64,000 bases of DNA from Bradyrhizobium sp. Gha (GTDB taxonomy: Bacteria; Pseudomonadota; Alphaproteobacteria; Rhizobiales; Xanthobacteraceae). Position numbers and translations under genes: made by a program. The DNA lies in NCBI RefSeq assembly GCF_900113735.1, contig NZ_FOQM01000013.1, positions 62,001-126,000 of the forward strand. Reading direction: 5' to 3'. Positions 52,693-62,120 of this stretch are shown here, in pieces. Each line of letters opens with the position of its first letter. The stretch's first letter is position 1. The notes beneath the pieces are model-generated. The model saw only the letters and a program-made list of their open reading frames with translations, had not been told where the DNA came from and did no database searches.

Positions 52693-53171
52693 CAATATCC
52701 CGTTTTGGAACGACGCCTGCTGCATCGCAGATCGTCTCGCCACATCGAACGTTTAGTGTTGTGAGGCTGGGTCAGGTTCAAGAGGCTGCGTCAGGTCCAA
52801 AAGCCTGGCCGCCCAGGATTTCAGGCTCGTAGAGCGGCCTCGCAACGGTCCGGGCCCGGATCCCCTCTGTTTCCATGTGTTTCCGGCCGGAATGGCCGAT
52901 CTGACAGATGCAGCTCTGCAACAGGTCCGCCGTAAAACGCCGCGCCTCAGAATTTCGATGTAGTATCAAATTGTTACCTCTGCCAAGGAAGATCGGGGAA
53001 GACCTGATTTGGTACGCGCGGCGCCAATTTGGCCGCATTTACCAGCGCTTGTGGCCTTCTCCGGTGCCGCTCTCGTCCCGCGGTAACTTGCCATCAGAAC
53101 AATCCGTTCCCGTCGTCTGCCCTGTGCTGTCCGGGATTGGTGCGATTCTGCCGTCAGAATGAAGGAATACA
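52693..53171. other. Intergenic region between divergent secreted-protein genes
   Basis: 479 nt. It contains a tandem duplication of a 19-nt unit at 52763-52800 (GAGGCTGGGTCAGGTTCAA and a copy with two changes). AT-richer DNA at 52955-52985 may be a promoter of the Cys-rich protein. I see no gene or terminator. Confidence 0.5.
52763..52800. repeat. Tandem 19-nt direct repeat (two units)
   Basis: Units 52763-52781 and 52782-52800 are identical at 17 of 19 positions. It lies upstream of the minus-strand secreted-protein gene, whose start is at 52692, and could hold repeated regulator sites or be a replication slip. Confidence 0.7.
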
Positions 53172-53408
53172 ATGCGTAAGCTTTTCGTCGCTCTCACCGT
53201 GCTGTCGGCCTCCCTGTCCACGGCTGCGTTCGCCCAGCAGGGCGGCCGCGGCACCGAAGCCGAGCAGAAGGCCTGCACGCGCGATGTGCAGAAGTTCTGC
53301 CGTCCGGTTATCGACCAGGGCGATTTCACCGTCCTGGCCTGCCTCAAGGAAAACCGGGCCAAGATCTCGCAGGCCTGCGACCAGGTCCTGAAGAACCACA
53401 ACCAGTAA
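53172..53408 (+). CDS. Small secreted cysteine-rich-repeat protein
   Basis: A 78-aa protein: signal peptide MRKLFVALTVLSASLSTAAF with cleavage after AFA, then about 57 residues with four cysteines (KACTRDVQKFC...LACL...QACDQVLK), the pattern of the Golgi-apparatus-type cysteine-rich repeat found in many rhizobial small proteins. Probably periplasmic with two disulfides; its function is unknown. AAGGAA precedes the ATG. It is directly followed by a terminator. Confidence 0.82.
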   Translation: MRKLFVALTVLSASLSTAAFAQQGGRGTEAEQKACTRDVQKFCRPVIDQGDFTVLACLKENRAKISQACDQVLKNHNQ

Positions 53409-53426
53409 GCTCGGCCCCTGGCCCAC

Positions 53427-53452
53427 AAAGGCGGCCCCCGGGGCCGCCTTTT
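53427..53452 (+). terminator. Rho-independent terminator after Cys-rich protein
   Basis: Stem AAAGGCGGCCCC / GGGGCCGCCTTT followed by TTTTC. It separates the small secreted protein from the hopanoid operon, which must therefore have its own promoter within about 140 nt. Confidence 0.85.
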
Positions 53453-53595
53453 CAAGTCCGATCCGCGGGGCTGCCATCGCGAGACAGGATTGGTTTTGCG
53501 GCCGTATTCCCCTATATGGGGGCCGCGGCAGCGCCGGCATGTGCCGCGCGAGCGAAAAAGCCCCTCCTGTCCAAACGACTGTTGATCAGCCCTCG

Positions 53596-54480
53596 ATGAC
53601 CTCTGCGAGCGAATTGCGATCCGGCAAGGGTGACCGCGACGAGAATTTTCCCGTCGCGTCCTGGATCATTCATCCGCGACATCGCGCCCTGATCCTGGCC
53701 TATTACAATTTCGTCCGCACCGCCGACGACATCGCCGACCACGCGAGCCTGCCGGCCGAGGAAAAGCTTCGTTATCTCGACCTGCTCGAGGCGGAACTGC
53801 TCGGCAAGGGCGATACCCAGGCCGAGGCCGTCGCGCTGAGGCGCGCGCTGGCCGAGCGAGCCATGGCGCCGCGCCATGCGCTCGACGTGCTCATCGCCTT
53901 TCGCATGGACGTGACCAAGCTGCGCTACGAGACCTGGGACGAGGTCATCCACTATTGCCGCTATTCGGCCATGCCGGTCGGCCGCTTCATGCTCGACGTT
54001 CATGGCGAGGCGACCTCGACCTGGGCGGCGTCGGATGCGCTGTGTGCGGGCCTGCAGATCAACAACCACCTCCAGGATTGCGGCAAGGATTTCCGCGAGC
54101 TCAATCGTGTCTATCTGCCGCGCGATGCGCTGGCAGCACACGGCGCCACCGTCGAGCAACTCGGGCTTGCACAATCGCCGCCGGCGATGCTGGCCTGCCT
54201 TCAGGGCCTCGCGGTGCGCAACGAAGCATTGCTCAACGAGGGCAGGTCGCTGGCTGCGGAGATCCGGGATATCCGTCTCGGGGTCGATGTCGCGGTGATC
54301 CAGGCTTACGCCGATCGTATCGTGCGCCTGTTGAAGGTACGCGATCCCCTGCGCGAGCGCGTGCATCTGAACAAGTTCGAACTGCTCATGTTCAGCCTCG
54401 CCGGGATGATCGGCGAAATCGGCCGCCGCGCGATCGGCCGCAAGGCCATCTCGAATCCGGGGGCTGCCCATGACGCTTGA
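53596..54480 (+). CDS. hpnC: Hydroxysqualene synthase HpnC
   Basis: Squalene/phytoene synthase-family enzyme that hydrates presqualene diphosphate to hydroxysqualene, the second step of the HpnCDE squalene route. It has 294 aa from the ATG at 53596 (MTSASELRSGKGDRDENFPV); an ATG at 53539 would add 19 residues, and neither has a strong ribosome site. The first aspartate-rich motif is DDIAD at 44-48; the second place reads LQDCGKDF. It overlaps hpnD by 11 nt. Confidence 0.92.
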   Translation: MTSASELRSGKGDRDENFPVASWIIHPRHRALILAYYNFVRTADDIADHASLPAEEKLRYLDLLEAELLGKGDTQAEAVALRRALAERAMAPRHALDVLIAFRMDVTKLRYETWDEVIHYCRYSAMPVGRFMLDVHGEATSTWAASDALCAGLQINNHLQDCGKDFRELNRVYLPRDALAAHGATVEQLGLAQSPPAMLACLQGLAVRNEALLNEGRSLAAEIRDIRLGVDVAVIQAYADRIVRLLKVRDPLRERVHLNKFELLMFSLAGMIGEIGRRAIGRKAISNPGAAHDA

Positions 54481-55309
54481 GGCGACCGCGCCCGGCGCCG
54501 ATTATGGCTCGTCCGCATCGAACAGTTCCTTCTACGCTGCGATGCGCATCCTGCCGCGCGACCAGCGCGAGGCGATGTTCCAGATCTACAGCTTCTGCCG
54601 CCAGGTCGACGACATCGCCGATTCCGACGGTCCGCGCGACGTTCGGCTCGCCGCGCTTCAGCAATGGCGCAACGACATCGATGCGCTCTACCGGGGCAAT
54701 CCTCCGCCGCGGCTGAAGGACTATGTCGCCTCGGTGAAGGCCTTCGGGCTGAAGCGCGAGGATTTTCTCGCGATCGTCGACGGCATGGAGATGGATGTGC
54801 CGCAGGATATCCGCGCGCCCGACATGGCGACGCTGGACCTCTACTGCGATCGCGTCGCCAGCGCCGTGGGACGCTTGTCGGTGCGGGTGTTCGGCCTGCC
54901 CGAGGACGACGGCATCCAACTCGCTCATCATCTCGGCCGCGCGCTCCAGCTCACCAACATCCTGCGCGACATCGACGAGGATGCGACGCTCGGCCGGCTC
55001 TATCTGCCGCGCGAGGCGCTGCTGCATGCCGGCATCACCTCCAACGATCCGAACCGCGTGATCGCCGAGCGCGCGCTGCCGAAAGTCTGCCTGCCGCTGA
55101 CGCAGCGCGCGAAGGCGCATTTCGAGAAGTCGGACGAGATCATGAACCGCAACAGGCGCCGCGCGGTGCGCGCGCCCAGGATCATGTCGAAATACTACCA
55201 TTCCATTCTGGACCTTCTGATCGCGCGCGGCTTCAACGCGCCACGCGAGCCTGTGCGTGTGTCGAAGGTCGCACGCTTCGCGATCCTGCTCCGCTACGCT
55301 TTCATCTGA
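54470..55309 (+). CDS. hpnD: Presqualene diphosphate synthase HpnD
   Basis: Joins two farnesyl diphosphates to presqualene diphosphate, the first committed step. It has 279 aa and belongs to the squalene/phytoene synthase family. DDIAD at 47-51 (RQVDDIADSD) and NILRDIDEDATLGRLYLP are the two Mg-binding motifs. The ATG overlaps hpnC by 11 nt and the stop overlaps the hpnE start by one nucleotide, so expression is coupled. Confidence 0.94.
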   Translation: MTLEATAPGADYGSSASNSSFYAAMRILPRDQREAMFQIYSFCRQVDDIADSDGPRDVRLAALQQWRNDIDALYRGNPPPRLKDYVASVKAFGLKREDFLAIVDGMEMDVPQDIRAPDMATLDLYCDRVASAVGRLSVRVFGLPEDDGIQLAHHLGRALQLTNILRDIDEDATLGRLYLPREALLHAGITSNDPNRVIAERALPKVCLPLTQRAKAHFEKSDEIMNRNRRRAVRAPRIMSKYYHSILDLLIARGFNAPREPVRVSKVARFAILLRYAFI

Positions 55310-56565
55310 TGCAAAACACAGCTCACATCATTGGCGCCGGAATTTCCGGCCTCTCCGCCGCCGTGCGGCTCGGCAATGCCGGCTACAAGGTCGCCGTGCA
55401 CGAGGCGACGCACCAGGCCGGCGGCCGCTGCCGCTCCTATTTCGACGGCGCTACCAATCTCATGATCGACAATGGCAATCATCTGCTGCTGTCGGGCAAC
55501 AGCCACGCGCGGGCCTATGCGCGCGCGATCGGCACCGAGGCGGGCCTGGTCGGGCCCGACAGCGCGCAGTTTCCCTTCGTCGACATCAAGACCGGACAGC
55601 GCTGGCAGATCGATCTCGGCAATGGCCGCTGGCCTGCCTGGGTGCTCGACGAGAGCCGCCGCGTCCCTGATACGGGTCTCACCGATTATCTCAAGTTGGC
55701 GCCGCTGATCTGGGCGTCGGAGCAGACGCTGGTCGGCAAGTCCATTCCGTGCGAAGGCACGCTCTATCATCGCCTGGTGCAGCCGCTGCTGCTCGCCGCG
55801 CTCAACGTCGATCCGCCCGAGGGCTCGGCCGGGCTTGCCGGCGCGATCGTGCGCGAGACGCTGCTGGCGGGCGGGCAGGCCTGCCGTCCCCTGATCGCGC
55901 GCGACGGCCTCAGCGCCGTGCTGATCGAGCCCGCCGTGAAATTCCTGACTGAGCGCGGGCACACCGTTCAGCTCGGCCATGAGCTGCGCTCCTTCGTCAC
56001 CACCGACGGCAAGGTCAGCGCGCTCAATTTCGGCGGCGAGGACGTGGTCCAGCTTGCTGCGGGCGATGTGATCGTGATGGCGGTGCCGCCCCGCGCGGCG
56101 ACGAGCCTGCTGCCGGGCCTGACTGCGCCGACCGAATTCCGCGCCATCGTGAATGCGCATTTCCGCTTTGAGCCGCCGCCGGGTTCGGCGCCGATCCTCG
56201 GCGTCATCGGCGGTGTCGTGGAATGGCTGTTCGCGTTCCCGAACCGGCTGTCGGTCACCATCAGCAATGGCGATCGTCTCGTCGACATGCCGCGCGAGGA
56301 ACTCGCGCAGGCGATTTGGAGCGACGTCTGCGCAGCCGGCGGTGTCTCCGGCGAGTTGCCGCCGTGGCAGATCGTGCGTGAGCGCCGCGCCACATTTGCG
56401 GCAACGCCGGCGCAGAATGCCCTGCGCCCGGGGCCGGCCACTGCGCTGAAAAATCTGTTCCTTGCCGGCGACTGGACTGCTACGGGACTGCCTGCAACGA
56501 TCGAGGGATCGGTCCGGTCAGGTGATCGCGCCGCCGATCTGGTTTTGGCCGCCAAAGGATCCTGA
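55309..56565 (+). CDS. hpnE: Hydroxysqualene dehydroxylase HpnE
   Basis: FAD-dependent amine-oxidase/phytoene-desaturase-like enzyme that reduces hydroxysqualene to squalene. It has 418 aa. The dinucleotide motif GAGISG lies at 9-14 and EATHQAGGRCRSY follows. The C-terminal FAD contact is NLFLAGDWTATGLPATIEGS. The start ATG shares its A with the stop codon of hpnD (TGATG). A longer in-frame reading upstream is only the shadow of hpnD. Confidence 0.93.
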   Translation: MQNTAHIIGAGISGLSAAVRLGNAGYKVAVHEATHQAGGRCRSYFDGATNLMIDNGNHLLLSGNSHARAYARAIGTEAGLVGPDSAQFPFVDIKTGQRWQIDLGNGRWPAWVLDESRRVPDTGLTDYLKLAPLIWASEQTLVGKSIPCEGTLYHRLVQPLLLAALNVDPPEGSAGLAGAIVRETLLAGGQACRPLIARDGLSAVLIEPAVKFLTERGHTVQLGHELRSFVTTDGKVSALNFGGEDVVQLAAGDVIVMAVPPRAATSLLPGLTAPTEFRAIVNAHFRFEPPPGSAPILGVIGGVVEWLFAFPNRLSVTISNGDRLVDMPREELAQAIWSDVCAAGGVSGELPPWQIVRERRATFAATPAQNALRPGPATALKNLFLAGDWTATGLPATIEGSVRSGDRAADLVLAAKGS

Positions 56566-56626
56566 CGAGGGCCCTGCGGGCAATGTCCCGGCCATCTTCA
56601 ATCGACATCAGGAGCAATCGAGCGAC

Positions 56627-58579
56627 ATGGATTCCGTGAACGCGACCAGCCGCGAAGCTTTGGAATCGAGCATTGCGTCAGCCACGCAAGGCGTGATCGG
56701 CTTGCAGCAATCCGACGGCCATTGGGTTTTCGAGCTCGAGGCCGACTGCACCATTCCGGCCGAATACATCCTGCTGCGCCATTATCTCGCCGAGCCGGTC
56801 GACACCGCGCTCGAGGCCAAGATCGGCAATTATCTGCGCCGCGTTCAGGGTGCTCATGGCGGCTGGCCGCTGGTGCATGACGGCGAGTTCGACATGAGCG
56901 CCAGCGTGAAGGCTTATTTCGCCCTGAAGATGATCGGCGATTCCGTGGATGCCCCGCATATGGTGCGTGCGCGGGAGGCGATCCATGCGCGCGGCGGTGC
57001 CGTCAACAGCAACGTCTTCACCCGCTTCCTGCTCGCGACCTTCGGCGTCGTGACCTGGCGCGCGGTGCCGGTGCTGCCGATCGAGATCGTGCTGCTGCCG
57101 TTCTGGTCGCCGTTCCACCTCAACAAGATCTCGTATTGGGCGCGCACCACCATGGTGCCGCTGATGGTGATCGCCGCGCTGAAGCCGCGCGCGAAGAATC
57201 CCAAGGGCGTGGGCATCGACGAATTGTTCCTGCAGGATCCGCGCTCGATCGGGATGACCGCCAAGGCGCCGCACCAGAGCATGGCCTGGTTCGTGCTGTT
57301 CCGCGCGCTCGACGGCATCTTGCGCGTGATCGAGCCGATGTTTCCGAAACGCCTGCGCAAGCGCGCGATCGATGCCGCGCTTGCCTTCACTGAGGAGCGG
57401 CTCAACGGCGAGGACGGCATGGGCGCGATCTATCCGCCCATGGCCAACATCGTCATGATGTACGACGCGCTCGGCAAGGACGAGAACTTCCCGCCCCGCG
57501 CGATCACGCGCCGGGGCATCGACAAGCTGCTCGTCATCAACGGCGATGAAGCCTATTGCCAGCCCTGCGTCTCGCCGGTGTGGGACACGACGCTGACCGC
57601 GCATGCGCTGTTAGAGGCCGGCGGCGACAAGGCGGTGCCTGCGGCCAAGCAGGGCCTCGACTGGCTGATCCCGCGGCAGGAGCTTCAGGTGAAGGGCGAC
57701 TGGGCGGTGAAGCGGCCCGACGTGCGTCCCGGCGGCTGGGCGTTCCAGTACAACAATCCGCATTACCCCGATCTCGACGACACCGCCGTGGTGGTGATGT
57801 CGATGGACCGCATGCGCCGCGAGCACGGCGTCGCCGGCTATGATGCCGCGATCGACCGCGGCCGCGAGTGGATCGGGGGCATGCAGAGCGACGACGGCGG
57901 CTGGGCGGCCTTCGACGTCAACAACCTCGAATACTACCTCAACAACATCCCGTTCTCGGACCACGGCGCGTTGCTCGATCCCCCGACTGAGGACGTCACC
58001 GGGCGCTGCATCTCGATGCTGGCCCAGCTCGGCGAGACCGAGAAGACCAGCAAGCAGGTCGCCGATGGCGTCGCCTATCTGCGCAAGACCCAGCACCCCG
58101 AGGGGTCCTGGTACGGCCGCTGGGGCATGAACTTCATCTATGGAACCTGGTCGGTGCTCTGCGCGCTGAACATGGCCGGAGTCCCCCACAGCGACCCGAT
58201 GATGCGCAAGGCGGCCGGCTGGCTCGCCTCGATCCAGAACAAGGACGGCGGCTGGGGCGAGGACGCCGTCAGCTACCGGCTGGACTACAGGGGGTGGGAA
58301 CCGGCCCCGTCGACAGCCTCGCAAACGGCATGGGCCTTGCTTGCCCTGATGGCTGCAGGCGAGGTTGATCACCCGGCCGTCGCCCGCGGGGTGGAGTACC
58401 TGATTGCAACACAGAACGAAAAAGGACTGTGGGATGAACAGCGTTACACCGCCACAGGCTTCCCCCGCGTGTTCTATCTGCGGTATCATGGTTACCCGAA
58501 GTTCTTCCCGCTGTGGGCGCTGGCGCGATATCGGAACTTGCGGAACACCAACAGCAGGGTGGTAGGGGTCGGGATGTGA
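56627..58579 (+). CDS. shc: Squalene-hopene cyclase
   Basis: Monotopic membrane enzyme that cyclises squalene to hopene and hopanol; also called hpnF. It has 650 aa. The acid motif DLDDTAVV (DXDD type) lies at about 381-384, and several QW repeats are visible (GLQQSDGHWVFELE, GGMQSDDGGWAAFD, SIQNKDGGWGED). The ATG at 56627 gives MDSVNATSRE, with a CAGGAG 13 nt upstream that is rather distant. It is followed by hpnG with a 4-nt overlap. Confidence 0.96.
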   Translation: MDSVNATSREALESSIASATQGVIGLQQSDGHWVFELEADCTIPAEYILLRHYLAEPVDTALEAKIGNYLRRVQGAHGGWPLVHDGEFDMSASVKAYFALKMIGDSVDAPHMVRAREAIHARGGAVNSNVFTRFLLATFGVVTWRAVPVLPIEIVLLPFWSPFHLNKISYWARTTMVPLMVIAALKPRAKNPKGVGIDELFLQDPRSIGMTAKAPHQSMAWFVLFRALDGILRVIEPMFPKRLRKRAIDAALAFTEERLNGEDGMGAIYPPMANIVMMYDALGKDENFPPRAITRRGIDKLLVINGDEAYCQPCVSPVWDTTLTAHALLEAGGDKAVPAAKQGLDWLIPRQELQVKGDWAVKRPDVRPGGWAFQYNNPHYPDLDDTAVVVMSMDRMRREHGVAGYDAAIDRGREWIGGMQSDDGGWAAFDVNNLEYYLNNIPFSDHGALLDPPTEDVTGRCISMLAQLGETEKTSKQVADGVAYLRKTQHPEGSWYGRWGMNFIYGTWSVLCALNMAGVPHSDPMMRKAAGWLASIQNKDGGWGEDAVSYRLDYRGWEPAPSTASQTAWALLALMAAGEVDHPAVARGVEYLIATQNEKGLWDEQRYTATGFPRVFYLRYHGYPKFFPLWALARYRNLRNTNSRVVGVGM

Positions 58580-59325
58580 CGACGGGGACGGGGGACTGTG
58601 TGACCGCGGGTCAAGCCATTGATCCGCGCCCGATATTGATTGTGACCGGACTGGTGCAGGAGGCCCGCATTGCGGCCGGGCCCGGCATGGCCGTCATTTG
58701 CTCGTCGAGCAGCCCGGCGCAGTTGCGGGCGCTGCTGACGGTGGTGGATCCTGATTCGATTCGCGGCGTGATCTCGTTCGGTGTGGCCGGCGGGCTCGAC
58801 CCGAGCTTGCGCTCCGGCGACGTCGTGGTGGCGACCGAGGTGCTTTCGGGCGATGACCGCTGGGGCGCCGGCCTCTCGCTCAGTGACGACCTCATCGACA
58901 AGCTGACCTCCGGCCGGCGCCGGGTGGTGCGCGGCAGCCTTGCCGGTGCCGAGGAAGTGGTCACCGGCTCATCGTGCAAGGCGGCGCTGCATTCCGAAAC
59001 CGGCGCCTTTGCCGTCGACATGGAAAGCCACATCGCCGCCGCCTACGCCGCCGAGGCCGGCCTGCCGTTCGCCGCGGTCCGCGTCATCAGCGACCCCGCT
59101 CACCGCGCGCTGCCGGCCATCGCCCGCGCAGCCATCAAGCCGAACGGCCAGATCGACCTCGCTGCCGTCCTGCGCGGCATCGTGCGCAATCCCGCGACGC
59201 TGCATGCCCTGGTCTCTACGGGAATCGACTTCAACCGCGCGCTGCGCTCCTTGCGCGGCTGCCGCGATTTTCTGATCGGTACGGAGCTCGCGGACAGCGA
59301 GGCGCTCGCCGCTGAAGCGGCCTGA
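58576..59325 (+). CDS. hpnG: Adenosylhopane nucleosidase/phosphorylase HpnG
   Basis: Purine-nucleosidase-fold enzyme that removes adenine from adenosylhopane to give (phospho)ribosylhopane, the second step of C35 side-chain synthesis. It has 249 aa from the GTG at 58576, which overlaps the shc stop (GTGA); a second GTG at 58600 also has a good ribosome site. GVISFGVAGGLDPSLRSGDVV and FAVDMESHIAA (catalytic glutamate and ribose contact) match the MTAN/phosphorylase family. A terminator follows. Confidence 0.9.
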   Translation: MTTGTGDCVTAGQAIDPRPILIVTGLVQEARIAAGPGMAVICSSSSPAQLRALLTVVDPDSIRGVISFGVAGGLDPSLRSGDVVVATEVLSGDDRWGAGLSLSDDLIDKLTSGRRRVVRGSLAGAEEVVTGSSCKAALHSETGAFAVDMESHIAAAYAAEAGLPFAAVRVISDPAHRALPAIARAAIKPNGQIDLAAVLRGIVRNPATLHALVSTGIDFNRALRSLRGCRDFLIGTELADSEALAAEAA

Positions 59326-59349
59326 AGGCGTCTTCGAACTGAACAAAAC

Positions 59350-59385
59350 AAAAGGCCCGGTCGCGATGCGATCGGGCCTTTTTGT
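59350..59385 (+). terminator. Rho-independent terminator of hpnC-D-E-shc-hpnG
   Basis: Fifteen-bp stem AAAAGGCCCGGTCGC / GCGATCGGGCCTTTT with one G-T pair, a three-nt loop and a T-rich tail. It is 25 nt after the hpnG stop. Confidence 0.9.
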
Positions 59386-59470
59386 TTTTGATTTGTTTTT
59401 GATCCGTGCAGAGCGACTTGTCCGCCGCCCGCGTGCCTTCATGCGGGCTACGGGCTCTAGCTAGGCCCGA

Positions 59471-59510
59471 ACAAAAGAAAAGGCCCGATCGCGATCGACG
59501 ACCGGGCCTT
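59471..59510 (-). terminator. Rho-independent terminator of ispH-hpnH
   Basis: On the minus strand: AAGGCCCGG, an 14-nt loop that itself can pair, CGGGCCTTTTCTTTTGT. It is 24 nt beyond the hpnH stop and resembles the terminator at 59350 closely (same GGCCCG core), facing it. Confidence 0.85.
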
Positions 59511-59533
59511 GTTGTTTTCGCCGGCTGGCGCCC

Positions 59534-60694
59534 TTATGCGGCTGTCGAAGCCTTCCGCGCAGCCTTCGCCGCGGCGGCTTCGGCCTCGTCCTTGCGGATC
59601 TCGGAGAGCTTCTTCTGGACCTGCTCCGAGAAGATGTACTGCGCCGGGCGCTGCTTCGACATGTCGATCTCCGGCGCCATGGGGCCTGAGGTCTTGATGC
59701 CGCGCAGCGACACCCACATCGCCTTGATCGGGTTGTTGAGGGCTGCGGTCGCGGCCGTGGGCTCGTAGCCGCAATGGGCCATACAGTCGGCGCACTTCTC
59801 GTACTTGCCGGTTCCGTAGGTCTCCCAGTCGGTGGTGTCCATCAGCTCCTTGAAGGTTTTGGCGTAGCCTTCACCGAGCAGGTAGCAGGGCTTCTGCCAG
59901 CCGAAAATGTTGCGCGCGGGCATGCCCCACGGCGTGCACTCGTACTCCTGGTTCCCGGCGAGGAAGTCGAGGAACAGGCCGGAGTGCATGAAGTTCCACT
60001 TCTTGCCCTTGCCAAGCGCGAAGACGTCGCGGAACAGCTTCTTGGTCTTGGTGCGGTTGAGGAAGTGCTCCTGGTCCGGCGCGCGCTCATAGGCATAGCC
60101 GGGCGACATCGAGACGCCGACGCCGAGCTCGACGGTGAGGTCGAGGAATTTCGCGATCTCCTCGGCCGGATGGCCGTCGAAGATGGTGGCGTTGACGTTG
60201 ACGGTGAAGCCGCGGGCCTTCGCCGCCTTGATCGCGGAGACGGCGCGGTCGAACACGCCCTGCTGCGACACGGCCTTGTCGTGATGGTCCTTGAGGCCGT
60301 CGAGATGGACGGAGAAGAACAGGTAGGGCGACGGCTCGAACAGGTCGAGCTTCTTCTCGAGCAGCAGCGCGTTGGTGCAGAGCGAGACGAACTTCTTGCG
60401 CGCGACGAGGCCGCGCACGATCTCGCCGATCTCCTTGTGGATCAGCGGCTCGCCGCCGGGAATCGCCACCATCGGGGCGCCGCACTCGTCGGCCGCGTCC
60501 CAGCATTCCTGCGCGGTCATGCGGCGGTTGAGGATCGCATCCGGATAATCGATCTTGCCGCAGCCGACGCAGGCGAGGTTACAGCGGAACAAGGGTTCCA
60601 GCATCAGCACGAGCGGATAGCGTTTGCGGCCAAGCAGTTTCTGCTTGAGCAAATAGCCGCCGATACGCATTTCCTTGAAGAAGGGGATTGCCAT
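59534..60694 (-). CDS. hpnH: Adenosyl-hopene transferase HpnH (radical SAM)
   Basis: Couples the 5'-deoxyadenosyl radical of SAM to diploptene, making adenosylhopane, the first step of C35 hopanoid synthesis. It has 386 aa. The cluster motif is C38-x3-C42-x2-C45 (RCNLACVGCGK), with GGEPLIHKE (GGE motif) and a C-terminal SPASM-like/DUF3463 region (CADCMAHCGYEP). The ATG at 60694 gives MAIPFFKEMRIGGYL; an ATG 24 nt upstream is possible. It lies 35 nt downstream of ispH on the same strand. Confidence 0.95.
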   Translation of the reverse strand: MAIPFFKEMRIGGYLLKQKLLGRKRYPLVLMLEPLFRCNLACVGCGKIDYPDAILNRRMTAQECWDAADECGAPMVAIPGGEPLIHKEIGEIVRGLVARKKFVSLCTNALLLEKKLDLFEPSPYLFFSVHLDGLKDHHDKAVSQQGVFDRAVSAIKAAKARGFTVNVNATIFDGHPAEEIAKFLDLTVELGVGVSMSPGYAYERAPDQEHFLNRTKTKKLFRDVFALGKGKKWNFMHSGLFLDFLAGNQEYECTPWGMPARNIFGWQKPCYLLGEGYAKTFKELMDTTDWETYGTGKYEKCADCMAHCGYEPTAATAALNNPIKAMWVSLRGIKTSGPMAPEIDMSKQRPAQYIFSEQVQKKLSEIRKDEAEAAAAKAARKASTAA

Positions 60695-60729
60695 TACACG
60701 TTTCTTTCTGGGCTTCAAATTCAGGTAGG

Positions 60730-61656
60730 TCAGCTCGCAGCCAATTCGGCCGGAAGCCGGAATTCGATGTTTTCCTCGCGGCCGGGGAGTACCGAGACCG
60801 TCACCGGTCCGATCCGCCGCAGCGCTTCGATCACGTCATCCACCAGCACCTCGGGCGCCGAGGCGCCGGCCGTGAGGCCGACGGACCTGGCGCCATTCAA
60901 CCACTCGGGATTGAGCTCGCTTCCATCGGCGATCAGATAACTCGCGACACCGGCCTCAGTGCCGATCTCGCGGAGCCGGTTCGAGTTCGAGCTATTGGCG
61001 GCGCCCACCACCAAAATCACGTCCACCAGCTTGCTCAAGTCCCTTACCGCAGATTGGCGGTTCTGTGTCGCATAGCAGATATCCCGGATGTCTGGGCCTT
61101 GAATATCTGTAAATTTGGCCTGAAGGGCTCCGATAATGTCCCTGGTATCGTCGACGGACAGTGTGGTCTGGGTGATGTAGGCCACTGGCGTATCCGCCGG
61201 CAGCGCCAGGGCCCTGGCCTCGTCGACGCTCTGGACCAGCAGAACCGGCCCGGGAACCTGGCCCATCGTGCCCTCCACCTCGGGGTGGCCGGCATGGCCG
61301 ATCAGGATCAGGGTGCGGCCTTTCGTGATGTAGCGTTTCCCCTGATTGTGAACTTTCGTGACCAGTGGGCAGGTGGCGTTGAGCACGGGAAGATCGCGCG
61401 CGGCTGCCTCTTCCTCGACACTGCGGGCCACGCCATGGGCACTGAATACCGTCACGGCCTTCGGCGGAACCTCGGACAGCTCCTCGACGAAGATGGCGCC
61501 CTTGTTCTTCAGGCTCTCGACGACGTATTTGTTGTGCACGATCTCGTGGCGCACATAGACGGGCGGCCCGTATTTCTCCAGCGCCCGCTCCACGATCTCG
61601 ATGGCGCGCACCACGCCCGCGCAAAAGCCGCGCGGCTGCGCCAGATAAACTTCCAT
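60730..61656 (-). CDS. ispH: 4-Hydroxy-3-methylbut-2-enyl diphosphate reductase
   Basis: Last enzyme of the MEP pathway; it makes IPP and DMAPP with a [4Fe-4S] cluster. It has 308 aa. The three conserved cysteines are C12 (QPRGFCAGV), C96 (NATCPLV) and C194 (RDICYATQN); HAGHPEVEGT and the TAGASAPE loop are intact. The ATG at 61656 (MEVYLAQP) matches the usual N-terminus better than one 18 nt upstream. Its place beside hpnH ties precursor supply to hopanoid output. A genome may carry a second ispH elsewhere; that cannot be seen here. Confidence 0.95.
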   Translation of the reverse strand: MEVYLAQPRGFCAGVVRAIEIVERALEKYGPPVYVRHEIVHNKYVVESLKNKGAIFVEELSEVPPKAVTVFSAHGVARSVEEEAAARDLPVLNATCPLVTKVHNQGKRYITKGRTLILIGHAGHPEVEGTMGQVPGPVLLVQSVDEARALALPADTPVAYITQTTLSVDDTRDIIGALQAKFTDIQGPDIRDICYATQNRQSAVRDLSKLVDVILVVGAANSSNSNRLREIGTEAGVASYLIADGSELNPEWLNGARSVGLTAGASAPEVLVDDVIEALRRIGPVTVSVLPGREENIEFRLPAELAAS

Positions 61657-62120
61657 TGGACGTCCATCACGCAAATTGCACCAATCCGCTCAATTGTCCC
61701 CGGGGGCACTCTGATAAGGACCAATGCTGCAAAATCCGCACCATTGGTATCGCAGCCGCTGTAACTGCCCACCTGACGGCTGGCGCGGCGCACCTGCAAG
61801 CACAGCACTTTGTGTCAAAAAATCGGCAATAAGGGAAGGTGCAGTAGACCTCGGGTTCCCGGATGGGTGAATCAGAGGTAGTATAATACGCTGCTCTTGG
61901 TGAGCAAAACGGCAACAGTTCTGGCTCACCCCTTCGTCACTTTACGGCCTCAACTCCCCGGCTATACCGGCCGCGCCGCAAGATTTTGCCATGGTCTCCC
62001 GCAGTTTACTTCGAACCTGGTTCCAGCGGGAGTTACTCAAAACAGCAATAGGTTTCGCCCGGGAACTCCGATAAACAGCCGGGCGTTTCCGGCAGGCTGT
62101 TAACACCAGAAAGAAAAGAA
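61657..62120. other. Divergent promoter region between ispH and hpnN
   Basis: 464 nt without a credible gene. TATAAT is present at 61882-61887, but no convincing -35 lies at the right distance. The region should carry promoters for both ispH-hpnH and hpnN. I see no riboswitch or clear operator. Confidence 0.5.
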
